Part shown: piece by piece, positions 25,048 through 32,254 of the stretch
Layout: each line of letters starts with the position of its first letter
Position numbering within the stretch: position 1 is the stretch's first letter
NCBI RefSeq assembly: GCF_002266285.1
Contig: NZ_NPMS01000006.1
Location: forward strand, 62,001 to 126,000
Reading direction: 5' to 3'
DNA: 64,000 bases
Source of the DNA: Virgibacillus indicus
GTDB taxonomy: Bacteria > Bacillota > Bacilli > Bacillales > Amphibacillaceae
The notes under the pieces: model-generated
Databases searched by the model: none
Told to the model about the DNA's origin: nothing
What the model saw: the letters and a program-made list of their open reading frames with translations, nothing else
Position numbers and translations under genes: made by a program

Positions 25048-26403
25048 ATGAATCTCAAAACAAAAATCTCAAAGCTTACAAAAAGTGAATTGCTTGAATT
25101 GCTGGTTCAATTAGCAGAAACTGATGAAAATATTGAAACAATGCTGGAATATAAGCTTTCCACTAATACGGATGAAATCAAAGAAAGCAAAAAGCTGATC
25201 CGGCAATATATCAATCGATACAAAAGCAAAGGTTTCATCATGTGGAGGAATGTCGGCCCTTCCCTGCAGGGTGCTGAAATGGTACTTGAGAAAGGGCGAG
25301 GAAAGCTGGCTGCAGGTGAAGAGGAAATGGCCGTGCGCATGGGAATTGCTGTGCTTTCCATTGTGGTGGTTATGCTGCAATATGCCGATGACTCCGGAGG
25401 AGAGGTGGGGAACATTATTAACGAAAGTCTCACCCTTATCAGTGATGCAGCTTCTGAAGCAATTGAAACAGATGAGAAACGCCAGCAGGAAAAATTATTT
25501 CAGCATATTATGAAAGAATCTTCACATAAACGCTATGATGGCTGGAGCGAATGGCGGTATGATCTTTTGAGGATTGGTGCGATTTTTTCTATTCATACAT
25601 CCATGAGAGAGAAGCTTGAAAAGCGTCTGGGCGAATTGCTTGAGGGTATTTCTGATAGCACCTGGTCAAAAACCTATGAAGTTAAAGAAATAAAGCTGCT
25701 GCAACTGGAAATTTTTGAAGTAAATCAGGAGTTAGAAAAGGCCAAGCAATTTATTTATAGTAATTTGCAATATCGTCCGTTCAGGGAGAAGGCAATTGAG
25801 ATTGCGTTAAAGGATAAAAGTTTTGAAGCAGCTGTTGAACTTTGCAAGGAGGGGCAGGCACAGGATAAACAATACCCCGGGCTGGTAAGTCAATGGAAAA
25901 AGTATGAACTTCAGGCATATAAAGCGCTTGGGGATACCAAAAAGCAGCGGGGATTATTGCTGGAATTTGTGTATAGCAATGATTTTGAAGCTTATAATGA
26001 ATTAAAGGAACTTTATGATCCGGAAGAATGGAAAGTGAAAGTGGAAGAAATCTTCAAGATATTTGAAGAAAAGGGTTTGAAAGGTATATATGCTGAAATA
26101 GCAAAAGATGAAAAGCGTCCGGATAAATTACTTCATCTTTGTAAAAAAGACATCTATCAAATCCAGCATTTGTATCCTTATCTTCTGAATAATTATGCGT
26201 TAGAAGCGGATGAACTTTTTAAGCAATTTATTCGGTATCAGGCTGAACCTGCCGGCGATAGAAAAAAATATCGCTCGGTGTGCCGGGTGATCAAAGAATA
26301 TAAAGCTGCTTTTGGAGATTCGAAGTTTTTGGAATTGAAGGAGGAGCTAAAGGAAAAATATAAGCGCAGGCCTACATTTTTGGATGAATTGGATAAGGTA
26401 TGA
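25048..26403 (+). CDS. DUF6880-like helical-repeat protein
   Basis: A 451-residue, largely alpha-helical, charged protein from ATG 25048 (GAGGAGGG just before; 21 upstream codons in frame are ignored). The N-terminus KLTKSELLELLVQLAETD and the following tandem helices resemble DUF6880 proteins and the TPR-like part of SWIM zinc-finger proteins (LYDPEEWKVKVEEIFKIFEE, residues about 330-350). No SWIM CxC..CxH motif is present. The function is unknown; such folds often mediate protein contacts. The gene is isolated. Confidence 0.75.
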   Translation: MNLKTKISKLTKSELLELLVQLAETDENIETMLEYKLSTNTDEIKESKKLIRQYINRYKSKGFIMWRNVGPSLQGAEMVLEKGRGKLAAGEEEMAVRMGIAVLSIVVVMLQYADDSGGEVGNIINESLTLISDAASEAIETDEKRQQEKLFQHIMKESSHKRYDGWSEWRYDLLRIGAIFSIHTSMREKLEKRLGELLEGISDSTWSKTYEVKEIKLLQLEIFEVNQELEKAKQFIYSNLQYRPFREKAIEIALKDKSFEAAVELCKEGQAQDKQYPGLVSQWKKYELQAYKALGDTKKQRGLLLEFVYSNDFEAYNELKELYDPEEWKVKVEEIFKIFEEKGLKGIYAEIAKDEKRPDKLLHLCKKDIYQIQHLYPYLLNNYALEADELFKQFIRYQAEPAGDRKKYRSVCRVIKEYKAAFGDSKFLELKEELKEKYKRRPTFLDELDKV

Positions 26404-26547
26404 TTGTGGGGATATAGGCGGGAGGAGAAAGTTGATATTAAGCAGAATTGCTCCCTATTCTTTACCGGTAAAAAATAAATAAAATGTACAATTGAAGAAA
26501 ATATTTTTGCAGATGCATACACCCTGAAGTTAAAAATATGCTTTAAG

Positions 26548-26621
26548 CCTAAAGGTTGAGAGAAAAACTGTATTTACACGATTATCTCTCAACTTCTTTA
26601 GGAAACCCTCTCTCAACTCCA
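26548..26621. repeat. Long inverted repeat with a third half-copy
   Basis: CCTAAAGGTTGAGAGA (26548-26563) pairs with TCTCTCAACTTCTTTAGG (26585-26602) apart from a two-base bulge, with a 21-nt loop. CTCTCTCAACTCC at 26609-26621 repeats the inner part. It lies between convergent genes; no T-run follows, so a simple terminator is uncertain. Confidence 0.6.
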
Positions 26622-26639
26622 AATCTTCATCTTGAAAAT

Positions 26640-27266
26640 TCACACTTCCTTCGACGAAACAGGAAGAAACAGCTTAATTCCCCGTTTATTAAAAGGCAAA
26701 AGCTTACTGTCTGTAACCAGATGGCTGATATATCCGATAAGGCACGTATAATAAATTCCATCCATTCCAAGCGATGTCTCAAGCTTTGAAGCAATATATC
26801 CGAAGAAAACAGCCCCGAGAATGGAGTGGGTGTAACTTCGATGTGAGACGATAGATGCAATTAAAATATAGATGCCAAACAGGATCAGCCAGCTTTCCTG
26901 AAGTGAAACCCCGCCTGCCAGGACCCCAATTCCTGTAAGTGTCAGCATATGTTTTTGCTTTAGCCTGGAAGCTATGATTATAATGCCGAGTCCAAGCCCT
27001 ATGCCCAAAAGTCTTCTTGTATCTGTTCCCTCATAAAAACTATAAAAAATCATCAAAATACCGATGAACTGTGCGATTGTCCGAAGCATCTTATGAGATA
27101 ACGTAATCTTTCCGCGAAGTTTTCCGTCAATATCGAGGTCGGGAACTAAAGCAGAAACGGCGCCAAGACCGACAAGAATTAATGTTGCAGAAGTGCTTGT
27201 TTGAATCGTGTTTGCGACAATGAATCCTGCCGCTCCTCCGACTGCTGCATGTGCTGTACCATTCAT
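26640..27266 (-). CDS. YdjM-family membrane-bound metal-dependent hydrolase-like protein
   Basis: A 208-residue, multi-pass membrane protein starting MNGTAHAAVGGAAGF at 27266, after AAGGAG (the longer frame from 27302 has no ribosome binding site). It shows the family pattern: HAAVGGAAG at the N-terminus, ALVPDLDIDGKL near 44, HRSYTHSILG near 150 and ISHLVTDSKL near 188. The conserved His/Asp residues are thought to bind metal. E. coli YdjM is LexA-regulated. The role here is unknown. Confidence 0.85.
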   Translation of the reverse strand: MNGTAHAAVGGAAGFIVANTIQTSTSATLILVGLGAVSALVPDLDIDGKLRGKITLSHKMLRTIAQFIGILMIFYSFYEGTDTRRLLGIGLGLGIIIIASRLKQKHMLTLTGIGVLAGGVSLQESWLILFGIYILIASIVSHRSYTHSILGAVFFGYIASKLETSLGMDGIYYTCLIGYISHLVTDSKLLPFNKRGIKLFLPVSSKEV

Positions 27267-27392
27267 GAATGCTGCTCCTTTTTTTAAAAAATAATCCTCC
27301 AATAGTTTACTACAAAATATACGTTCTGTTTAGCGGGAAAGAAGCGTCGAAATACTAAAAATAAAAGGAGCACGAAACTTACTTCGCACTTC

Positions 27393-27560
27393 CTAGATAA
27401 ACTCTTCTATTTTCTTCACAGCTTGCTCTGTATCTTCCGCCTGAATAATGACCCTTTTATCCGCTGTATATTGAGTGGATCCATATTCATACCGCGGGTC
27501 ATAATAATATTTCAGCAAAAGTTCCAAAGGAGCGTGACAAGGGGTCAGGAACCTCGTCCT
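27393..27560 (-). pseudogene. C-terminal remnant joined to a GGGACA-type repeat
   Basis: Minus-strand text ending LLLKYYYDPRYEYGSTQYT then KRVIIQAEDTEQAVKKIEEFI reads like the C-terminal end of a real protein, but the frame upstream runs straight into a GC-rich repeat (27536-27561) and then nonsense. I do not recognise the parent. It is either a gene truncated by the repeat or a small gene with its start inside it. Confidence 0.35.
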
Positions 27561-27561
27561 G
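27536..27561. repeat. GGGACA-type short repeat
   Basis: GACAAGGGGTCAGGAACC and TCGTCCTG; imperfect palindrome of the same family as copies at 17383, 24391 and 46804. It adjoins a gene remnant. Confidence 0.45.
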
Positions 27562-27605
27562 TTTATATTTGAAAAGACTGATGCGTGAGATAATCCTAGA
27601 AAATA

Positions 27606-27632
27606 AAGGAGCAATTAATTCTGCTCCTTTTT
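27606..27632. terminator. Terminator of the 42-residue ORF
   Basis: AAGGAGCA-ATTAATTC-TGCTCCTT; on the minus strand it is followed by TTTATTTT and lies 8 bases after the small gene's stop. Confidence 0.7.
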
Positions 27633-27639
27633 ATGCCTT

Positions 27640-27768
27640 CTATTTCTTTTTCATTTGCCTGAGATACCCCATCGATGAGGCATATGCCGCAGTTTTTGCA
27701 GGAATTCCCTTTTTAATTAAGCTTTCTGCAGTTTCTTCAATTTTTTCACCTGAACCTTTAATTTTCAA
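27640..27768 (-). CDS. Small 42-residue hypothetical protein
   Basis: The minus-strand frame starts with TTG at 27768, eight bases or so after AAGGAGGAGCTGCC, and encodes MKIKGSGEKIEETAESLIKK followed by GIPAKTAAYASSMGYLRQ and MKKK. A terminator follows. Length, ribosome binding site and terminator together support a real gene that is below the usual length cut-off. The sequence is helical, basic at the end and of unknown function. Confidence 0.65.
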   Translation of the reverse strand: MKIKGSGEKIEETAESLIKKGIPAKTAAYASSMGYLRQMKKK

Positions 27769-27890
27769 GGCAGCTCCTCCTTTCGCTGTTTATTATTTGC
27801 ATGAAAAGAGAATATATTTGTCTGGAATACAGGAATAAAAAACCTGTCTTTATTATCTGCTTTTCTTATTTGTTTTTCGAAATGGGAAAA

Positions 27891-27990
27891 GTCGCGCGAG
27901 GCTCAGGTGAAGTCGCGCGAAGCCCCGGAAAAGTCGCGCGGTATTCTCATCTGCTTACATCTCGCGCGACTTACCATCGACCTCGCGCGA
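27891..27990. repeat. Cluster of five TCGCGCGA-centred repeats
   Basis: Three copies of GTCGCGCG (27891, 27912, 27933) are followed by two inverted copies of CTCGCGCGA (27961, 27982). The core octamer TCGCGCGA is itself a palindrome. In RNA the direct and inverted copies can pair. Similar units occur at 48607 and 48674. The surrounding 27840-28075 holds no gene. Confidence 0.65.
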
Positions 27991-28075
27991 TTTTCTTTTC
28001 TTGCATGTCGAACAAAACAAGCCGAAGTTGAGCGATACAGCCAGGGCTTTGTTCTTGAAGTTATACCCCATTATA

Positions 28076-28111
28076 AAATCCGCACATGCCATTGCAAATG
28101 CGGATTAGACT
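28076..28111 (-). terminator. Terminator of the 33-residue ORF
   Basis: On the minus strand AATCCGCATTTGC... pairs with ...GCATGTGCGGATTTTAT (ATCCGCA/TGCGGAT arms), followed by TTTTATAA. It lies just after the small gene's stop at 28122. Confidence 0.65.
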
Positions 28112-28121
28112 TTAGGGATAT

Positions 28122-28223
28122 TTAGTTTCCCGGCGGGCGGTTCGTTCTATATTTATTTTCACTCTTCATTTCATTCAGTTCTTTCTTGCTTTTATTCTTC
28201 GTTTTTGTTTTATCCTTTGCCAC
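28122..28223 (-). CDS. Small 33-residue lysine-rich hypothetical protein
   Basis: GTG at 28223 follows AAAAAGGAGGTTATTTT and opens a frame for MAKDKTKTKNKSKKELNEMK, then SENKYRTNRPPGN and TAA. It is extremely basic, hydrophilic and Pro-terminated, like several tiny Bacillus proteins of unknown role made in sporulating or stationary cells. It has its own terminator. The coding call rests on the ribosome binding site and composition. Confidence 0.6.
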   Translation of the reverse strand: MAKDKTKTKNKSKKELNEMKSENKYRTNRPPGN

Positions 28224-28288
28224 AAAATAACCTCCTTTTTCATCAGTATGTGTTATTTTGCAAAAAAAATGTGAATAAATTGGTTTGA

Positions 28289-28609
28289 TTATTCCTTTAC
28301 CCTGCTCATAGTGACGTAGATTGATACTGGATTTTCACCAGTATTCCTGAAGGAAAGTTGTTCATCGCCAGCAACATGAACAACATCATTTTTTTCCACT
28401 TCTGCGTCATTGCCGTCAATTGTGAAAGTTCCGCTTCCTTTAGTAACATGCAAATACAATTCATATCCTGGATGGTTATGTGCGGGCATTTGCTGATTTG
28501 GCAGGAAATTCAGCATGAATAGGGTGCCGTTTTTCGTTTTAAAAACATCCACTTTGCTGAATCGATCTTCGTTGAATTCCATTGCTTCTTTAATTGAACG
28601 TTTTTCCAT
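28289..28609 (-). CDS. Cupin-domain protein
   Basis: A 106-residue single-domain cupin from ATG 28609 (GAGGAGGAATCC upstream; longer frame from 28648 lacks support). Cupin motif 1 is around QQMPAHNHPGYELYLHVTKG, with metal-binding His residues, and motif 2 around NDVVHVAGDEQLSFRNTG. The protein may bind a metal or act as a small enzyme or sensor. It lies 53 bp after the DoxX gene on the same strand, so the two form an operon, with an FNR-like site upstream of DoxX. Confidence 0.85.
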   Translation of the reverse strand: MEKRSIKEAMEFNEDRFSKVDVFKTKNGTLFMLNFLPNQQMPAHNHPGYELYLHVTKGSGTFTIDGNDAEVEKNDVVHVAGDEQLSFRNTGENPVSIYVTMSRVKE

Positions 28610-28662
28610 AATTGGATTCCTCCTCTGCATTGTTGTATGTATGTTCATCCTGCTATAATTAT

Positions 28663-29163
28663 TTAAACAATAACAACCTTGTCTTCCTGTTTCTTATTGC
28701 TTTTAGTCATCATATTTTTCAAAAATGGCAATATCCATCTGTCCAGACCATATCTTCCTGCATTGCTTCCTGTGATGACCAAGAATACTGCAGCTATTGC
28801 CATTTGTGCATCGATCAAGCCTGAACCGCTGAACAAGAAGGATAAATTCATGGAGATTCCCATAAATGCAGCGAAATTTGTGAAGATGCCTAAAATCAGT
28901 GCAATCCCAACTAAGAATTCTCCCCACATTACCAGGAATGAAAATAATCCCTGGTTTGGCAATGCAACTGTCTCAAGAAACGCTGCCCACCAGCCAGGTA
29001 CCGTGGAACTTTCCATTGCCATCTGGATAAATCCTCCAGCCTCAAAGCCGCCGCTGGTCATCTTGCCAAACCCAGCGCTAACCCAGCGATAGCCAATATA
29101 TATTCGTAATAGAGCCAACATGCCTGCTATAAATCGATTGCTTCGTATAAAGTTCATAATCAT
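28663..29163 (-). CDS. DoxX-family membrane protein
   Basis: A 166-residue protein with four membrane segments and the DoxX pattern LLRIYIGYRWVSAGFGK near the N-terminus, LVMWGEFLVGIALILGIF in the middle and GSNAGRYGLDRW near the end. DoxX proteins are linked to thiosulfate:quinone oxidoreductase or to thiol-stress complexes in different bacteria; the role here is unknown. AAGGAGCTGGG precedes the start. The downstream cupin gene is co-directed. The promoter region holds a dyad matching the FNR consensus, so expression may rise without oxygen. Confidence 0.87.
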   Translation of the reverse strand: MIMNFIRSNRFIAGMLALLRIYIGYRWVSAGFGKMTSGGFEAGGFIQMAMESSTVPGWWAAFLETVALPNQGLFSFLVMWGEFLVGIALILGIFTNFAAFMGISMNLSFLFSGSGLIDAQMAIAAVFLVITGSNAGRYGLDRWILPFLKNMMTKSNKKQEDKVVIV

Positions 29164-29298
29164 TTTTCCCAGCTCCTTTTATTTCAATATAATTGTGTAA
29201 TGATTCACAAAGATAGAAGCCGCTGTCGGTAAGTTATGTAAGCCAACTATCTTCGTTCCTCTTACTAATTAGAGCATATCACCTATATTTCTAACAAA

Positions 29299-29314
29299 AG
29301 TGATTATTATCACG
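29299..29314 (-). promoter_or_regulatory. FNR/CRP-like dyad upstream of doxX-cupin
   Basis: AGTGATTATTATCACG matches TGTGA-N6-TCACA in the eight core bases GTGA and TCAC, with changes only at the outermost positions. It is about 135 bp upstream of the DoxX start. In Bacillus, FNR controls narK and nitrate respiration genes with such sites; the NarK-like gene is next door. Confidence 0.45.
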
Positions 29315-29377
29315 TTTTCTAAATTTAGTAACAAAGATATGACAGAATTTTAAACATCTCTTGAAAAGCTGTGGCAA

Positions 29378-29418
29378 TACAAAAAGACGATTCTCCAAAG
29401 CAATTGAAGAATCGTCTG
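29378..29418 (-). terminator. Terminator of the NarK-PAS gene
   Basis: On the minus strand AGACGATTCT pairs with AGAATCGTCT, followed by TTTTTG. Confidence 0.8.
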
Positions 29419-29440
29419 ATACTAAAATAAATTCTATCGT

Positions 29441-30946
29441 TTAGGGAGCAAAATTTGATTTTGAGATATCATTAAAAATTCCAACATACTGCTTAATCTC
29501 GCCTGCGTTGCTTTTTACAGCAGTAATGGTAATCCAGCCTGGATAAACATCACCATCTTTTCGTTTATTCCAAATTTCACCTTCCCAGTAACCATCTCGT
29601 TTAATACTGGCCCACATATTCTCATAGAAGGACTTGTCATGCTGGCCGGATTGCAGGAAATTCGGCTTTTGTCCAAGTGCTTCCTCTTTGGAATAGCCTG
29701 TAATTCGGGTGAATGATGGATTGACCTGTTGAATGTCCAGATTTTTGTTTGTCACCATAATTCCTTCAGCAGTACCTTCAATAATTTGTTTTTCCATACT
29801 GATCCGGTCCTGATAGTACATGAAAATTACGATGACAAAGCTTACAAGAGCAAATTCAGAAAGCAGCATGAATGCAATGGCATGATGCCCAGTGATGCTG
29901 CTTACTATGGTTAATAATAGCGGCGGGAAAAATCCCCCAAGACCACCCATAGCAGAAACAATCCCATTGACAATACCGGCCTGCCCGGAAAAGTATAATG
30001 GAACAAGTTTGAAAATCGTACCATTGGCAATTCCGACTGTAATTCCTACGGCAAGTGCTCCGACCGTGTACCACTGGATGCCAGGGGAAAATGACAGTAA
30101 AATACCGGAAAAGGTTACTCCAATGAAGACAAACATTAAAATAATGAATGGATTGAATTTATCAGCAAGCAGTCCTCCAATTGGACGAAGCAATGTTGCG
30201 ATAGCGATGAAGATAGCAGTCCGGATCCCTGCGTCAACTGGATCCAGTCCGAAATTATCAACTAGAAAGCTTGGCAGGAACATCGTAAAGGCGACAAATG
30301 CACCAAATGTAGTGAAATAGAAAAGACTGAGAAACCATAATGTCGTATTTTTATAAACACCTTTAATCTGTTCGGCCATCGAACCTTTAGATTTTTCTTC
30401 TTTTCTGTCACCTAAAACAAAGATCAGTGCAGCAAATGCAAGCAGAAGAATAATAAATAACCGAACCGTACTCTCCCATCCAATGCTCTGGGCAATCATC
30501 GGCGCTGTAAACGTTGTAATGGCCGTACCAATATTACCAACACCATAAATTCCGTTAACAAATCCATGCTTCTCTTTCGGAAAGTACTTTGGGAGCGAGG
30601 TTACCCCGATCGAGAAGGTGGCACCACCTACCCCGAGTATCAATCCGCCAATAACCAGATCGATAAAAGAGTCGGCAATACTGATATAAAATACCGGAAA
30701 TAAAAGAATAAGCGTACTTACTAAAAAAAGAAATCTTGAACCAAAGCGATCCGTATAAAATCCTATAGGAATTCGGAGCAGGGAACCTAAAATTACCGGA
30801 ATAGCTGTAACCAAAGAAGCCTGTCCGCCTGTCAGGGCAATATCCTCTTCGATAAAAGGCATTAAGGAAGAGATTAAAACCCAGACCATAAATCCAACAA
30901 AAAGACTTGATGTTTGCAAAGACAATTGCAGGTTTGGTTTGTTCAT
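29441..30946 (-). CDS. narK: NarK-type nitrate/nitrite MFS transporter fused to a C-terminal PAS domain
   Basis: A 501-residue protein. Residues 1 to about 380 form a 12-segment major facilitator of the nitrate/nitrite porter class: YTDRFGSR loop motif, ILGVGGATFSIGVTSLPKYF, GIYGVGNIGTA and GIVNGIVSAMGGLGGFFPP, the Gly-rich nitrate signatures. From about 383 an extra domain follows: MEKQIIEGTAEGIMVTNKNL, NPSFTRITGYSKEEALGQ, the FLQSGQHD segment and DGYWEGEIWNKRKDGDVYP, ending QYVGIFNDIS. This is a PAS-PAC sensor of the kind usually attached to GGDEF/EAL or kinase modules; here it ends the protein at the point where an output domain would begin. Normal NarK proteins stop at about 390-400 residues. 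The fusion has no visible sequence break. Confidence 0.85.
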   Translation of the reverse strand: MNKPNLQLSLQTSSLFVGFMVWVLISSLMPFIEEDIALTGGQASLVTAIPVILGSLLRIPIGFYTDRFGSRFLFLVSTLILLFPVFYISIADSFIDLVIGGLILGVGGATFSIGVTSLPKYFPKEKHGFVNGIYGVGNIGTAITTFTAPMIAQSIGWESTVRLFIILLLAFAALIFVLGDRKEEKSKGSMAEQIKGVYKNTTLWFLSLFYFTTFGAFVAFTMFLPSFLVDNFGLDPVDAGIRTAIFIAIATLLRPIGGLLADKFNPFIILMFVFIGVTFSGILLSFSPGIQWYTVGALAVGITVGIANGTIFKLVPLYFSGQAGIVNGIVSAMGGLGGFFPPLLLTIVSSITGHHAIAFMLLSEFALVSFVIVIFMYYQDRISMEKQIIEGTAEGIMVTNKNLDIQQVNPSFTRITGYSKEEALGQKPNFLQSGQHDKSFYENMWASIKRDGYWEGEIWNKRKDGDVYPGWITITAVKSNAGEIKQYVGIFNDISKSNFAP

Positions 30947-31070
30947 ACGTAAGTTTAATTCCTTTCTAAAATTGATGTTTTTTTACATATACCCTATTTT
31001 ATATTCTTAATATCATAGTAAGGTGGGAAGGCTTACATTGCAACTGATATCAGGCTGATAAACAAAATAA

Positions 31071-31109
31071 AAAAGGTTTAAAGAGAATCGATTTTCTCTT
31101 TAAACTTTT
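31071..31109 (-). terminator. Terminator of the cytochrome b-like membrane gene
   Basis: GTTTAAAGAGAA and TTCTCTTTAAAC form a 12-bp perfect stem; on the minus strand CTTTTTTATTTT follows. Confidence 0.85.
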
Positions 31110-31149
31110 CCGTCACCCTGATATAAAATGAATTATCTGATAAATCGTG

Positions 31150-31626
31150 TTACAAAATTACATGCAGCAATATGAGAAAAAACATCGTTAATCCAAGTCG
31201 TAAATGGGCAATTCGTTTTGTTCCGGATGGCTTTATTCGGCGCATCCAGCCGCTGATTACAACACCTGCAAGCACACTGCCTGCAAGGAGTCCGCTTATT
31301 ATCTTTGGGTTCTCCAGGTGAATTCCAAAGCGGTTCAGTACAAAGCCGGCGTGAAATAATATGATAATTAAAGCAGTGGTGCCTGTCCAGCGATGAAACG
31401 GCATAGCCTTTTTGGAAAAATTCGCGTATTTAATCTTTATTCTGCGGTCAGTTGAATTGCGTATTGTTGAGAATACTGCATGGCGTGTCCAGTTAAATAA
31501 TATGAAAAAAACCCCTGTAATTCCTAGTAGAATATGTATTTGTATCGTTGGGAACCCGTAGCCTGTCATGACTTTCCATAAGGAAGTAAGCAGGAGAAAT
31601 AGATTGAAGAAGAACCACTTGTTCAT
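31150..31626 (-). CDS. Cytochrome b561/ferric reductase-like membrane protein
   Basis: A 158-residue protein from ATG 31626 (GGAGG upstream), with four membrane helices. His residues are spaced in the helices (TIQIHILLGITG, FHRWTGTTALIIILFHAGFV, and a late LLHVIL), the pattern of small di-haem b561-like or ferric-reductase-like membrane proteins. The electron donor and acceptor are unknown. It lies between the NarK-like gene and a small hypothetical gene, all minus strand, each with its own terminator. Confidence 0.6.
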   Translation of the reverse strand: MNKWFFFNLFLLLTSLWKVMTGYGFPTIQIHILLGITGVFFILFNWTRHAVFSTIRNSTDRRIKIKYANFSKKAMPFHRWTGTTALIIILFHAGFVLNRFGIHLENPKIISGLLAGSVLAGVVISGWMRRIKPSGTKRIAHLRLGLTMFFLILLHVIL

Positions 31627-31736
31627 AGGAGCCTCCATAATGTTAAGTTTTTCGGGTAAATTATATCACAAGGATATATATAGAGGCTGTGAGCTAGGAC
31701 ATTTCGGCTGAATCGTTTTAAATTTTTCCATACAAA

Positions 31737-31760
31737 AAGCACCATACTTGGGTGCTGGTA
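31737..31760 (-). terminator. Terminator of the 81-residue ORF
   Basis: AGCACCCAAGTATGGTGCT stem on the minus strand followed by TTTTTG. Confidence 0.8.
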
Positions 31761-31774
31761 ACTTAAACGTATTT

Positions 31775-32020
31775 TTATAATGCTCCGCAGTCCATCATTT
31801 CAACGACCTCATCGATAGAAAAACTTTCGCCATTTAAGATGTTTTGTTTCGTCTGTTCAAACCTTTGCTGTTTTTTTGTGCATGCTTCTTTTGGCAGTTT
31901 CTTCATCGATGCTTTGATCATGGAGACATTGTAGAGCTGGTTTTCCATTTCAAAAGTTGCATTATTTTCATCAATGATCTCTTTTATTAAACTGGCTTCA
32001 TGTGCATTTAGCTTTTTCAT
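31775..32020 (-). CDS. 81-residue hypothetical protein
   Basis: From ATG 32020 (TTGGAGGC upstream) the frame encodes a helical, charged protein: MKKLNAHEASLIKEIIDENN, then MKKLPKEACTKKQQRFEQTK and SIDEVVEMMDCGAL. It carries two cysteines. No family is recognised. It has a good ribosome binding site and its own terminator, so it is a real gene of unknown role. Confidence 0.75.
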   Translation of the reverse strand: MKKLNAHEASLIKEIIDENNATFEMENQLYNVSMIKASMKKLPKEACTKKQQRFEQTKQNILNGESFSIDEVVEMMDCGAL

Positions 32021-32254
32021 TGGATGATGCCTCCAAACTGCTGTTTTCTGCATTATTACAGCTATACCTTATTTTTCGATTGTCTAAACATCAAATTATT
32101 CGATGATAGGTTCCATTTTATAGGGGTCGTTTTTAAAATGGTTATTATTGCAATGTCAAAACCCACATTTTCTAATGTTCCTTAAACTAATTAGTAAAGA
32201 TAAAAATGGGGTATATACTAAAGGATGACATTCTCTAAAAAAGGAGGACAAATG

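Noticed and set aside
27891..27990. Repeat cluster as a CRISPR array
   Set aside because: Units are only about 10 bp, occur in both orientations and have spacers of irregular length; no cas genes nearby.
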